Of a stretch of 64,000 nt of DNA, positions 8,150 through 15,882 are shown one piece after another; the stretch's first letter is position 1; each line of letters starts with the position of its first letter. Below the pieces are notes generated by a model. The model searched no databases and was not told where the DNA came from. It saw nothing but the letters and a program-made list of their open reading frames with translations. The DNA is from Flammeovirga kamogawensis. GTDB lineage: Bacteria; Bacteroidota; Bacteroidia; Cytophagales; Flammeovirgaceae. The stretch lies in the NCBI RefSeq assembly GCF_018736065.1, contig NZ_CP076128.1, forward strand, positions 1,984,001-2,048,000, read 5' to 3'. Position numbers and translations under genes: made by a program.

Positions 8150-9649
8150 ATGAAAAGAACAAATACTATCTACACAATTACGCTATTTTTAGTACTTATT
8201 AGCGGAATTTTTCAGCACAGTAATGCACAAGTAGAAGCTGATTTCTATGAGGAAAAGATAAATAATGTCAACATAACAGTAGATTTAGTAGCTGATTATG
8301 GCGTAAATAACTCAGATACAAAAGATGACAGTCCGTTACTTCAAAAAGCAATTGATGATATTACTAACGCAGGTAAAAGAGGTAAAATCTTTCTTAAAAA
8401 AGGAACCTATTACCTCAGTAATATTGAATTGAAATCTAATATACACTTAGTAATAGAAGAAAATGCTGTTATTATTCCGCAAGATCCTGGAAATGACAAA
8501 AACTACAAAGTATTTACTTTTGGAGGTAATAGAGCTACTGTTGGAAGTATAAGTATAAGAAGTACTAACAAAAAGTTTATTGTTGATTTAAGTAAAGTGA
8601 GAAACCCTAACATTGCCGTTATTACACTCCTAAATGTGGATAACTTTTACATTTCTGGCATGAAAGTAATTGACAATGATACTAAATTTTCTGCAATAAC
8701 TTTTGGGTATTCTGCTTTTGAAAACAACTACTACAAGCCTAGAAATGGAGTAGTAAAAAACTGTCATATTAGTAATGCACATTATGGATATGGACTTGTT
8801 CAGTCACAAGCGGCAAAAAATGTTTTCTTCAAAAATATTAGTGGCTCTGGTGGCGTTACTTTACGTTTAGAGACTGGTTACAGCAAAATGAATGAGTTGC
8901 AAGTGGGTGGTAACTTTGATATCTACGGTAAAAAAATATCTTCTAAAAATGGAAATGCTACAGTAATGATTTCCCCTCATGCTATTAAGAATGGACATGT
9001 AGAAATAGATGATATAACTGCTGTGAATTCTGGTTTTGCTGTTAGAATTGGTAATGGATACACCACAAAAGAACAAGCTGCTTTAGGCTTAAAACCAGGA
9101 TATTTTGCAAGTACATCTAAGGTTACAAATATAAAAGCAACATATGGTGAAACAGCACAGGTTAAATCCAAACACTTTAAATACATGCCTTGTGCAGAAA
9201 GAGCTTTAATAGCCAATGATTTTAACCCAGATGGAGAATCTTATACTGCACCTGCAATTGCTCCTGTATTAAATGCTGCAGAAGGCAGCGGTCAAGGGTA
9301 TTATAATGTAACTATTCAAAATGTTAGTGGAAGTGGCTTTAAGAATTTATCTAAAAATATTCTTTTGGAAAAAGATAGTGATACATGTACAGGAACTAGT
9401 AATACTAGAATTAAAAATGAAGAAACTGTAGTCGACCAAATAACTGTTTACCCTAATCCATCAAAAGGTAAAGTCTACATTAAAAACTTAGGCGATAATA
9501 CTATTAACTCTGTTGTTATTAGAAATAGTAACGGACAAATAATAGAACAAGCAGTTCATTCGACTTCACTAATAGATTTATCGAAGTATAATTCGGGTAT
9601 TTATTTTATCCGAATTAATAACGAAACACACAAAGTTATAATTGAGTAA
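8150..9649 (+). CDS. GH82 iota-carrageenase-like protein with T9SS sorting domain
   Basis: 499 residues. Signal peptide to ~26 (NAQ). The right-handed beta-helix (~40-405) opens with VADYGVNNSDTKDDSP, like other beta-helix hydrolases. The order GYGLVQ...RLET...SPH aligns with the Alteromonas fortis iota-carrageenase as I recall it: Gln218, Glu241 and His277 match Gln222, Glu245 and His281 with identical spacing (23 and 36 residues). The position equivalent to Asp247 is Gly243. GH82 enzymes cleave beta-1,4 bonds of iota-carrageenan. A YPNP-type sorting domain (from ~430) indicates export and surface attachment or release through T9SS. The gene is paralogous to 10872-12146. Activity could be altered by the missing Asp, and a different sulfated galactan as substrate is possible. 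Confidence 0.83.
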   Translation: MKRTNTIYTITLFLVLISGIFQHSNAQVEADFYEEKINNVNITVDLVADYGVNNSDTKDDSPLLQKAIDDITNAGKRGKIFLKKGTYYLSNIELKSNIHLVIEENAVIIPQDPGNDKNYKVFTFGGNRATVGSISIRSTNKKFIVDLSKVRNPNIAVITLLNVDNFYISGMKVIDNDTKFSAITFGYSAFENNYYKPRNGVVKNCHISNAHYGYGLVQSQAAKNVFFKNISGSGGVTLRLETGYSKMNELQVGGNFDIYGKKISSKNGNATVMISPHAIKNGHVEIDDITAVNSGFAVRIGNGYTTKEQAALGLKPGYFASTSKVTNIKATYGETAQVKSKHFKYMPCAERALIANDFNPDGESYTAPAIAPVLNAAEGSGQGYYNVTIQNVSGSGFKNLSKNILLEKDSDTCTGTSNTRIKNEETVVDQITVYPNPSKGKVYIKNLGDNTINSVVIRNSNGQIIEQAVHSTSLIDLSKYNSGIYFIRINNETHKVIIE

Positions 9650-9651
9650 TA

Positions 9652-9693
9652 AAAAAATGCTTCATCAGTTTTTAAATTGATGAAGCATTTTTT
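9652..9693. terminator. Bidirectional terminator
   Basis: AAAAAATGCTTCATCA (9652-9667) pairs with TGATGAAGCATTTTTT (9678-9693). The perfect stem with A- and T-runs serves both the GH82 gene and the convergent haem-motif lipoprotein gene, whose stop codon overlaps its edge. Confidence 0.9.
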
Positions 9694-10129
9694 AATCTTC
9701 TATGTATAATTTTTTGATTCTAACGAGTGGACCAGGACATTGTGTTTCATGACAATTAACACATTGTGCCACCGTTTGATTATAATACTTTATCTGTCCT
9801 TCTAAAGGTATACTGTCCAATTTATTGGTATGTGATAGAAACCTATTGGCCATCGTTTTATACAATTCCGATGTATTTTTTCCACTTTCTGTAGGTACGG
9901 CACTTAAAATATGATTTACATCAAGTGGCATTAATTTAATAGATTTTCCTTTTAAGATAGTCTCCTTTTGCTCTTCCATTCTATCAGAAGCATTACGCAT
10001 TAACCAGGCTAATTCAGACCCTCCATTAGGATATTGTACACATATTACTTCTTTACTTTGTGTTTGTTCATTTTCACAGCCAAAAAGCAATAAAGTATAA
10101 GACATTAGTAGTAAAAATCGAAGTCTCAT
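9692..10129 (-). CDS. Small lipoprotein with one CxxCH haem c motif
   Basis: 145 residues. A hydrophobic leader ends in lipobox LLFGC (Cys ~18). Near the C-terminus is CVNCHETQCPGP, containing one CxxCH motif that can attach haem c covalently. The length suits a small monohaem c-type cytochrome or a DUF3365/cytochrome-like sensor, but no clear distal Met ligand can be assigned. It is exported, so it acts in the periplasm or at a membrane. It starts 1 base after the DUF4920-like gene ends, so the two form an operon. An electron-transfer or redox-sensing role is inferred only from the motif. Confidence 0.65.
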   Translation of the reverse strand: MRLRFLLLMSYTLLLFGCENEQTQSKEVICVQYPNGGSELAWLMRNASDRMEEQKETILKGKSIKLMPLDVNHILSAVPTESGKNTSELYKTMANRFLSHTNKLDSIPLEGQIKYYNQTVAQCVNCHETQCPGPLVRIKKLYIED

Positions 10130-10130
10130 A

Positions 10131-10589
10131 TTATAATTGCTCTACAACAGCAACGCCATTCGCCATAAATGTATATTTCACTTCTGGGTTTGTAATTTTA
10201 GCTACCTCTTCTGGTGTTTTACCCGCATCTTCAGCATAATGCTTCAAAGTAGCAACATCAATCACTTCTTTTTTAGCTACACCTTCTAAAATTACATCTT
10301 TACCTTCTGAATCCATTGGTACAAAAAACTTGTAATCTTTAAATTTCACAAATAGTTCTGTTCCATCTTCCATCGGCATTGTTAACCAACATCCTTTTTT
10401 CTGACAAACACCATCAATTTGCCCTTTTACTTTTATAGCAATTGTATCTCTACTCGCTAATTGTGTTATTATAGTTTTTGATGCTACAGCATTTTCAATA
10501 TCAAAAGATGCTCCATACATAGAAACTTCTTTTTTTTCTGAACAGGAGATAAAAAGAATGCAAAGTAAGATTGTTGATAATAATTTCAT
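10131..10589 (-). CDS. DUF4920-family lipoprotein
   Basis: 152 residues from the chosen start. The frame is open to 10673, but MKLLSTILLCILFISC begins a proper lipoprotein leader, and a promoter box at 10619-10626 would put transcription start inside the longer version. The body has the DUF4920 pattern: YGASFD, VKGQIDGVCQKKGCWLTM with a Cys-x4-Cys pair, VKFKDYKFFVPMDSEG, and a C-terminal YTFMANGVAVV. DUF4920 function is unknown; the Cys pair may bind metal or form a disulfide. It is cotranscribed with the CxxCH lipoprotein, which hints at a shared periplasmic redox or metal role. Confidence 0.82.
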   Translation of the reverse strand: MKLLSTILLCILFISCSEKKEVSMYGASFDIENAVASKTIITQLASRDTIAIKVKGQIDGVCQKKGCWLTMPMEDGTELFVKFKDYKFFVPMDSEGKDVILEGVAKKEVIDVATLKHYAEDAGKTPEEVAKITNPEVKYTFMANGVAVVEQL

Positions 10590-10618
10590 GTTAAATAATA
10601 GTTGATTAGTATTAGTAA

Positions 10619-10626
10619 CAAAACTA
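10619..10626 (-). promoter_or_regulatory. Promoter -7 box for the DUF4920/CxxCH operon
   Basis: The minus strand reads TAGTTTTG, matching TAnnTTTG, 29 bases upstream of the ATG at 10589. It helps reject the upstream in-frame start at 10673. Confidence 0.5.
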
Positions 10627-10871
10627 TTTATTCTAGTATTATAAATACCTACCCACTCCATTTTTTTTATCAAAATTCAATAAACCATCTTCAATTAAAT
10701 GTGCTTTTGTGTTTGTAGCCACAAGTACATACTTCGTCTTTCAGAATAAAACAGACCTAATGTATTTTTAAATGCAAAAAATATAAGTGACCTTCCCATT
10801 AAAGAAATAACAATTTAAAAAAAGGCAATACACTTTTTGGTGATTACTCGTATTGCAAAAATTAACAACGA

Positions 10872-12146
10872 ATGAAACGTATTGAAAGATTACTTAACAC
10901 AAAAAAAGCACTATCATTTTTGGTAGTATTACTGTGCTCAACAACTTCTATTTTTGCTCAAAAAGAAGCGAATTTTTACAATGACAAGAGTAAAGAAGTC
11001 AGTAAAAAAGTTGATTTAGTAAAGGACTATCGAACAAATAATTCTGATAAAAATGACGATAGTCCAAAATTACAAAAAGCAATAAATGACATGACATCTT
11101 TGAAACAAGGTGGTGAAATATTTATTCCAAAAGGTACATATTACTTTAAAAATATTGAACTAAAATCTAATGTTCATTTAGTTATTGATGAACACGCTAC
11201 AATTATACCTACTCCAACAAATGATAATAAAAACTATAAAGTCTTTTTATTTGGAGGAAAGAAAGGAACTATAAAAAATGTAAGTATCCGTAGTACGAAA
11301 AACATGTTTATAGTTGATTTACAAAATGTAGTGAATAAAAATGTTGCCGTAATAACATTAACCAATGTTGAAAACTTTTTAATTACAGGCATTAAAGTAT
11401 TGGATAATAACACAAGATTTTCTGCTATCACTTTAGGCTTTGCTGAATACAAAAACCAGTACTATAAGCCAACAAATGGTATAATTAAAAACTGTACAAT
11501 TACTAAGGCACATTATGGCTACGGGCTTGTTCAGTCTCAAGCATCAGAACATGTATACTACGAAAACTTGAGCGGAGAAGGGGGCGTAACATTGCGTCTA
11601 GAAACAGGTTATAAGAAAATGAACAAGCTGAAAGTTGGTGGTAATTTTGATGTTTATGCAAAAAATATTTCTTCTAGAAATGCAAATGCTACCTTAATGA
11701 TCTCTCCTCATACCATACCAAATGGCTATTTTGAGGTTGATGGTGTTACTGCTATTAATTCTGGTTTTGCTGTAAGAATTGGAAAAGGATATACAACAAA
11801 AGATCAGAAAAAAGCAGGTTTAACCCCTGGAACATATGATAATAAATCGAAAATTTCGAATGTAAAAGCTACTTATGGTAAAACAGCACAAGTTAAGAGC
11901 AAGCATTTTAAATACATGCCTTGCAAAGAGAGAGTATTAATCGCTTCATCATTTAATCCCGACGGAGAAAGTTATACAGCACCTTCTATCTCTCCTATTG
12001 TAAATGCTGCTAAAGGAAGCGGTGCTGGTTATTTTAATGTGGAAATTACGAATGTTTCAGGAACAGGCTTTTTAAATTTAGATAAAGACATTTTAATAGA
12101 ATCAGATGCTATTAAAACATGCCCTGATGGTAACAAAATGAAATAA
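10872..12146 (+). CDS. GH82 iota-carrageenase-like protein without sorting domain
   Basis: 424 residues. Signal peptide to ~29 (IFAQ), then the same beta-helix as the 8150-9649 protein. Catalytic-region residues are Gln221, Glu244, Gly246 (Asp in the A. fortis enzyme) and His280, with spacing identical to its paralogue. The protein stops shortly after the helix (...CPDGNKMK) and has no T9SS sorting domain, so it is probably periplasmic or anchored another way. The stop is followed by a terminator and no sorting-domain remnant is visible, so truncation by frameshift is unlikely. The two paralogues may act at different places, outside the cell and in the periplasm, on iota-carrageenan or a related sulfated galactan. 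Confidence 0.82.
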   Translation: MKRIERLLNTKKALSFLVVLLCSTTSIFAQKEANFYNDKSKEVSKKVDLVKDYRTNNSDKNDDSPKLQKAINDMTSLKQGGEIFIPKGTYYFKNIELKSNVHLVIDEHATIIPTPTNDNKNYKVFLFGGKKGTIKNVSIRSTKNMFIVDLQNVVNKNVAVITLTNVENFLITGIKVLDNNTRFSAITLGFAEYKNQYYKPTNGIIKNCTITKAHYGYGLVQSQASEHVYYENLSGEGGVTLRLETGYKKMNKLKVGGNFDVYAKNISSRNANATLMISPHTIPNGYFEVDGVTAINSGFAVRIGKGYTTKDQKKAGLTPGTYDNKSKISNVKATYGKTAQVKSKHFKYMPCKERVLIASSFNPDGESYTAPSISPIVNAAKGSGAGYFNVEITNVSGTGFLNLDKDILIESDAIKTCPDGNKMK

Positions 12147-12178
12147 TTACTAGCAATTAAAAAGGTATTGAAATCATG

Positions 12179-12222
12179 ATAAATGACATCATTCATAAAA
12201 ATATTGAATGATGTTATTTATT
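12179..12222. terminator. Bidirectional terminator
   Basis: ATAAATGACATCATTCA pairs with TGAATGATGTTATTTAT with one mismatch around a short A/T loop. It lies between the convergent GH82 and DUF1801 genes and overlaps the DUF1801 stop codon. Confidence 0.8.
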
Positions 12223-12589
12223 TATTTTTAGTTTTCACTTTTCCGCTTTTATATAATTCCAAAGCACTATTTATTAACAGTTCTATAGTCTCTAAAGGGA
12301 GATCTTTTTCTGGATTAACACTAAACGATTTCATCAATTTTCTATCTTTCTGTTCTAACTCTGGATGATGTAATAGCAACCCTTCATGAAATAGTAAATA
12401 AGGCCACTTCGTTTTTTTATCAATACTAATAAAACAAAAGTTTTTCCCTTTATAAGTAAAGCTTGGGATCCCCCACTTAATAGCATGAATAACCTCATTA
12501 TCTTGTCTCATAATAATTTCTTTCAAAGCTAAAATACAGCCTTGTATTGGTTCCTCTTTAGATAAGTAATAGTGATCTGAATTGTCCAT
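12218..12589 (-). CDS. DUF1801 (YdhG-like) protein
   Basis: 123 residues, cytosolic. HAIKWGIPSFTYKGKNFCFISI and KWPYLLFHEGLLLHHPELEQ follow the DUF1801 pattern (a conserved W-G-x-P followed by a small beta sheet similar to frataxin/CyaY folds). Function is not established for most members. It is monocistronic, with its own -7 box at 12624-12631. Confidence 0.85.
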   Translation of the reverse strand: MDNSDHYYLSKEEPIQGCILALKEIIMRQDNEVIHAIKWGIPSFTYKGKNFCFISIDKKTKWPYLLFHEGLLLHHPELEQKDRKLMKSFSVNPEKDLPLETIELLINSALELYKSGKVKTKNK

Positions 12590-12623
12590 TATAATTAGTT
12601 TTAAATAACCTTAAATACTCAAA

Positions 12624-12631
12624 CAAATGTA
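12624..12631 (-). promoter_or_regulatory. Promoter -7 box of the DUF1801 gene
   Basis: The minus strand reads TACATTTG, matching TAnnTTTG, 34 bases upstream of the ATG at 12589. Confidence 0.5.
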
Positions 12632-12691
12632 AACAAACATTCGTATAATTAACCTATATAAAATCATAATTTCAACTAACAAAAAACGGAA

Positions 12692-13069
12692 ATGAAAAAC
12701 ACAGAAAAACTATACGAAACTCTTGGTGAACTACTATATGCGATAGCTAAAGCCGATGGATTAATTCAAGATGAGGAAAGAGATGCTTTAAATGAGCTTC
12801 TAAAAAATCACTCTTGGGCATCAGAAATTAGGTGGTCTTTTAATTACGAAGAAAATCAAAATGCTACTGTAGAAGAGACCTATAACAAGGTTATTAATTA
12901 TTGCCACAGTTATGGGCCTACAGCAGAATATGAAGAGTTTATTGATGCCATGAAATTTATTGCGAATGCCTCCAATGGAATTGACGAAGATGAATCTAAG
13001 ATTATCAACTCTTTTTCTAAGGATTTAATTGAAAGGTTTCAAAGAGATTTAAATCTTCAAACAATTTAG
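12692..13069 (+). CDS. TerB-like helical protein
   Basis: 125 residues, all-helical and acidic, cytosolic. It begins LGELLYAIAKADGLIQDEERDAL, the TerB/DjlA-type pattern of a helix followed by an acidic loop (AKADG.i...E...L). A second half echoes it with FIANASNGIDEDESKIINSF. TerB-like domains may bind metal ions or act in stress-related complexes. No Ter operon genes are nearby, so no tellurite phenotype should be assumed. Confidence 0.75.
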   Translation: MKNTEKLYETLGELLYAIAKADGLIQDEERDALNELLKNHSWASEIRWSFNYEENQNATVEETYNKVINYCHSYGPTAEYEEFIDAMKFIANASNGIDEDESKIINSFSKDLIERFQRDLNLQTI

Positions 13070-13085
13070 AATCACAGTAAGTAAT

Positions 13086-13128
13086 AACTCTCTTATATTT
13101 AATTAAAAAAGTATAAGAGAGTTTTTTT
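13086..13128 (+). terminator. Rho-independent terminator
   Basis: AACTCTCTTATA pairs with TATAAGAGAGTT, followed by a T-run. It ends the TerB-like gene. Confidence 0.88.
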
Positions 13129-13193
13129 ATACCCTCTACTTTTTGTCAATGATAAAAACAGTATTACGTCTTTAAAATAAATATTTTTACTTG

Positions 13194-13201
13194 TATATTT
13201 G
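13194..13201 (+). promoter_or_regulatory. Candidate promoter -7 box of the second ABC-F gene
   Basis: TATATTTG matches TAnnTTTG. It lies 114 bases before the ATG at 13316, leaving a leader of roughly 105 bases, which is common for ribosome-protecting ABC-F genes. No attenuator structure was resolved. Confidence 0.45.
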
Positions 13202-13315
13202 TAGACCACAAACCTAATTAATCTCAAAAAAATGTAATACTAAATTCTTTCCATATCAATAGAAATCAATATCACTTTGATATTCCTAATTTTTAATACA
13301 CAAGAAAGAATACAC

Positions 13316-14905
13316 ATGCTTAGTATACAAGAACTCTCCTATTTACATCCCAATAAAGATGTATTATTTCAGCATTTAAATTGCACTATAAATACATCAG
13401 CAAAAGTTGCTTTAATTGGTAATAATGGTAGTGGAAAATCTACCCTTTTAAAAATAATTTCTGGGGAATTACTTCCATCAAGTGGAACGTTAAAAGTAGA
13501 AAATCTGCCCTATTACGTTCCTCAAATATTCGGACAATTCAACCATCTTACAATTGCTCAATCACTAAAAATAGAGAATAAATTAAATGCCTTATCTCAA
13601 ATTTTAAATGGAGATATATCTGAAGAAAATTATGCTATTTTAAACGATGATTGGACAATAGAAGAACGCTGTAAAGAGGCGTTAGAATATTGGCAATTAT
13701 TTGATTTAGATTTATCGCAAAAATTATCTTCACTTAGTGGTGGCCAAAAAACTAAAGTTTTCCTTGCTGGTATTTTAATTCATCAACCCTCATTTTTCAT
13801 TCTTGACGAGCCCAGTAATCACATGGATAGTACTGGTAGAAAACTACTCTACACTTTTATCGAAAAAAGTAAAAGTACAATTATTGTGGTAAGTCATGAT
13901 CGAAAATTACTCAATTTAATTGATACAACTTATGAACTTTCTCCAAGTGGAATTTCTATTTATGGAGGAAATTATGATTTTTATAAATCACAAAAAGAAA
14001 TAGAAAAAAATGCCTTAAATTCTAGTATTCAGAATACAGAAAAGGCACTTCGAAAAGCCAAAGAGAAAGAACGAGAAACAAGAGAAAGAAAAGAAAAAGT
14101 TGATGCTAGAGGCAAAAAGAAACAAATCAAATCTGGAGTACCAAAAGTAATGATGAATAAAATGAAGAATGATGCTGAAAATAGTTCTTCAAAACTTAGC
14201 GGTGTACATCAAGACAAGATTGGTGGTATATCAAAAGATTTACACGCTTTAAGAAGTAATGTTTCTAGTATCGATAAAATGAAATTTGGTTTTAATAAAT
14301 CCACATTACATAAAGGTAAATTGATTTTTAATGCTATAAATATCAATATAAAATATAATAAAAAGTACCTCTGGAAAGAGGATTTAACAATAGAAATAAA
14401 TAGTGGAGAACGTATTGCTATAAAAGGAAATAATGGAACAGGAAAAACTACTTTAATTAAATTAATTTTAGGTAGCCTTAGTCCTGAGAATGGAACATTT
14501 AAAAGAGCTGAAAATAAGTCAGTATATATAGATCAAGATTATTCCTTAATAGATTCTTCACTCACTGTTTATGAGCAAGTACAAAAACACAATTCATCCG
14601 CCTTATTGGAACATGAGGTTAAGGTTAGATTGAATAGGTTCTTATTTCCTAAAGAAGAATGGGATAAACCATGTAGTGCACTAAGCGGAGGAGAAAGAAT
14701 GCGATTAATGTTATGTTGTTTAACCGTTAATACGACTTCTCCTGATATAATTATACTCGATGAACCTACCAATAATCTTGACATTCAGAATATAGAAATT
14801 TTAACTGCTGCTATTCTCGAATATCAAGGAACATTATTGGTGGTTTCACATGACGATTACTTTTTAGAAAAAATTAATATTGAACGTACTATTGAATTGA
14901 AGTAA
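13316..14905 (+). CDS. ABC-F family ATPase
   Basis: 529 residues from the ATG at 13316; an in-frame start at 13277 would add 13 hydrophobic residues not seen in the family. There are two ABC domains: Walker A GNNGSGKST and GNNGTGKTT, signatures LSGGQKTK and LSGGERMR, Walker B FFILDEPSNHMD and IIILDEPTNNLD. The long, highly charged linker (KAKEKERETRERKEK...DARGKKKQ) is characteristic of a divergent ABC-F group widespread in Bacteroidota. It has no membrane domain and is probably a ribosome-associated factor. It differs from the 163-1797 ABC-F in linker and length, so the two are not recent duplicates. Antibiotic resistance cannot be inferred. Confidence 0.9.
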   Translation: MLSIQELSYLHPNKDVLFQHLNCTINTSAKVALIGNNGSGKSTLLKIISGELLPSSGTLKVENLPYYVPQIFGQFNHLTIAQSLKIENKLNALSQILNGDISEENYAILNDDWTIEERCKEALEYWQLFDLDLSQKLSSLSGGQKTKVFLAGILIHQPSFFILDEPSNHMDSTGRKLLYTFIEKSKSTIIVVSHDRKLLNLIDTTYELSPSGISIYGGNYDFYKSQKEIEKNALNSSIQNTEKALRKAKEKERETRERKEKVDARGKKKQIKSGVPKVMMNKMKNDAENSSSKLSGVHQDKIGGISKDLHALRSNVSSIDKMKFGFNKSTLHKGKLIFNAININIKYNKKYLWKEDLTIEINSGERIAIKGNNGTGKTTLIKLILGSLSPENGTFKRAENKSVYIDQDYSLIDSSLTVYEQVQKHNSSALLEHEVKVRLNRFLFPKEEWDKPCSALSGGERMRLMLCCLTVNTTSPDIIILDEPTNNLDIQNIEILTAAILEYQGTLLVVSHDDYFLEKINIERTIELK

Positions 14906-15221
14906 TCTTTATTTATTTCAATACTTTATACTCTGATAACCTTACAGTTAAAAAATATCACAACAAAAAACACATTATTTTTTGTCAACTAAGTCAACTT
15001 CTTTGTCTTTATAGCAGAAGAAGAAGTTTGTTATAAGCTTTAAGTTATAGTAACAGAAAATTTTAGTTATGGAACACCTTTACATTAATAATGTAAAGGT
15101 GTTTTTGTATAGAAAGAATTGTTTAAAACCTGTATTTTTTTTGAAATAATGAATGCTTTAGCCTATACTTAACATACTTTTTAAAAACAGTTACCAACCC
15201 AACTTTTTCTACTTTTTGATT
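14906..15221. other. Gene-free stretch with a strong hairpin; possible small RNA
   Basis: 316 bases without a credible coding frame. The main element is the perfect hairpin at 15073-15103 with its T-run, about 170 bases after the ABC-F stop. That distance leaves room for a short independent transcript, with YTTTGTC-like words around 14990-15015, but no TAnnTTTG box was found. The rest is AT-rich and includes the Crp/Fnr promoter region. Confidence 0.35.
15073..15107 (+). terminator. Strong Rho-independent terminator
   Basis: AACACCTTTACAT pairs perfectly with ATGTAAAGGTGTT around a 5-base loop, then a T-run. It terminates either the ABC-F transcript or an unrecognised small RNA. Confidence 0.9.
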
Positions 15222-15803
15222 ATGGATTTTATTAGAAATTATTTTAATGCGATCTCTCCTATTTCTACAGAAACATGGCTAGAAATTGCACCTTTGTTTG
15301 AAAAAAGGGAGCTACAGAAAAATGATTTCTTTATTAAAGAACACATAAAAGCAACAGAAATAGGTTTCTTAGAAAAGGGATGTGTAAGAGCTTTTTTTAC
15401 AAATAAAGAAGCGAAAGAATACAATAAACAATTTTTTATTGCTCCCTCTTTAATTGGTGCATATACCTCTCTATTAACTGGAAAAATTAATAAAATCCCT
15501 CAACAAGCGCTCACTGAATGTACTCTTTGGGTAGTTAATTTTAAAGCTTTAGAAAAGCGATACAGTCAATACCATGACCTAGAACGTTTAGGTAGAAAAA
15601 TAGCAGAATATTATTTCTTAGAAAAAGAAGAAAAAGAATTAGAAATGGCTTTAAAAGATGCTACACAGAGGTATTTAATTTTTAGTAAAAAATTCCCAAA
15701 TTTAGATCAGAAAATACCTCAATATCATATAGCATCTTATCTTGGAATTTCTGCTACACAGCTAAGTCGTTTAAGAAATAAGCTTTCAAAAAATATAAAA
15801 TAG
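15222..15803 (+). CDS. Crp/Fnr-family transcriptional regulator
   Basis: 193 residues from the ATG at 15222 (a TTG two codons upstream is less likely). The N-terminal cyclic-nucleotide-binding-like barrel includes KNDFFIKE..KATEIGFLEKGCVRAFF. It continues into a dimerisation helix and a C-terminal helix-turn-helix (QYHIASYLGISATQLSRLRNK). This layout is that of the many Bacteroidota Crp-like regulators that lack the full cAMP phosphate-binding cassette. No Cys cluster for Fe-S is present, so it is not Fnr-like in sensing. It heads a four-gene co-oriented block (lipoprotein propeller, zincin-like membrane protein, SDR) that it may regulate. Confidence 0.88.
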   Translation: MDFIRNYFNAISPISTETWLEIAPLFEKRELQKNDFFIKEHIKATEIGFLEKGCVRAFFTNKEAKEYNKQFFIAPSLIGAYTSLLTGKINKIPQQALTECTLWVVNFKALEKRYSQYHDLERLGRKIAEYYFLEKEEKELEMALKDATQRYLIFSKKFPNLDQKIPQYHIASYLGISATQLSRLRNKLSKNIK

Positions 15804-15882
15804 ATCTATTTATTTACCTATGTAAACGAGTTTAAAAAGCACATGTCTCAACTTTGTCTTATACTTTTAAAACACAACTATT

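Noticed and set aside
8150-12146. Pectate lyase or polygalacturonase identity for the two beta-helix proteins
   Set aside because: The opening motif is shared by many beta-helix enzymes, but the Gln-Glu-His set with 23- and 36-residue spacing fits GH82, and GH28 or PL catalytic motifs are absent.
12692-13069. Tellurite resistance function for the TerB-like protein
   Set aside because: No other ter genes are nearby, and isolated TerB-like domains are widespread with other or unknown roles.
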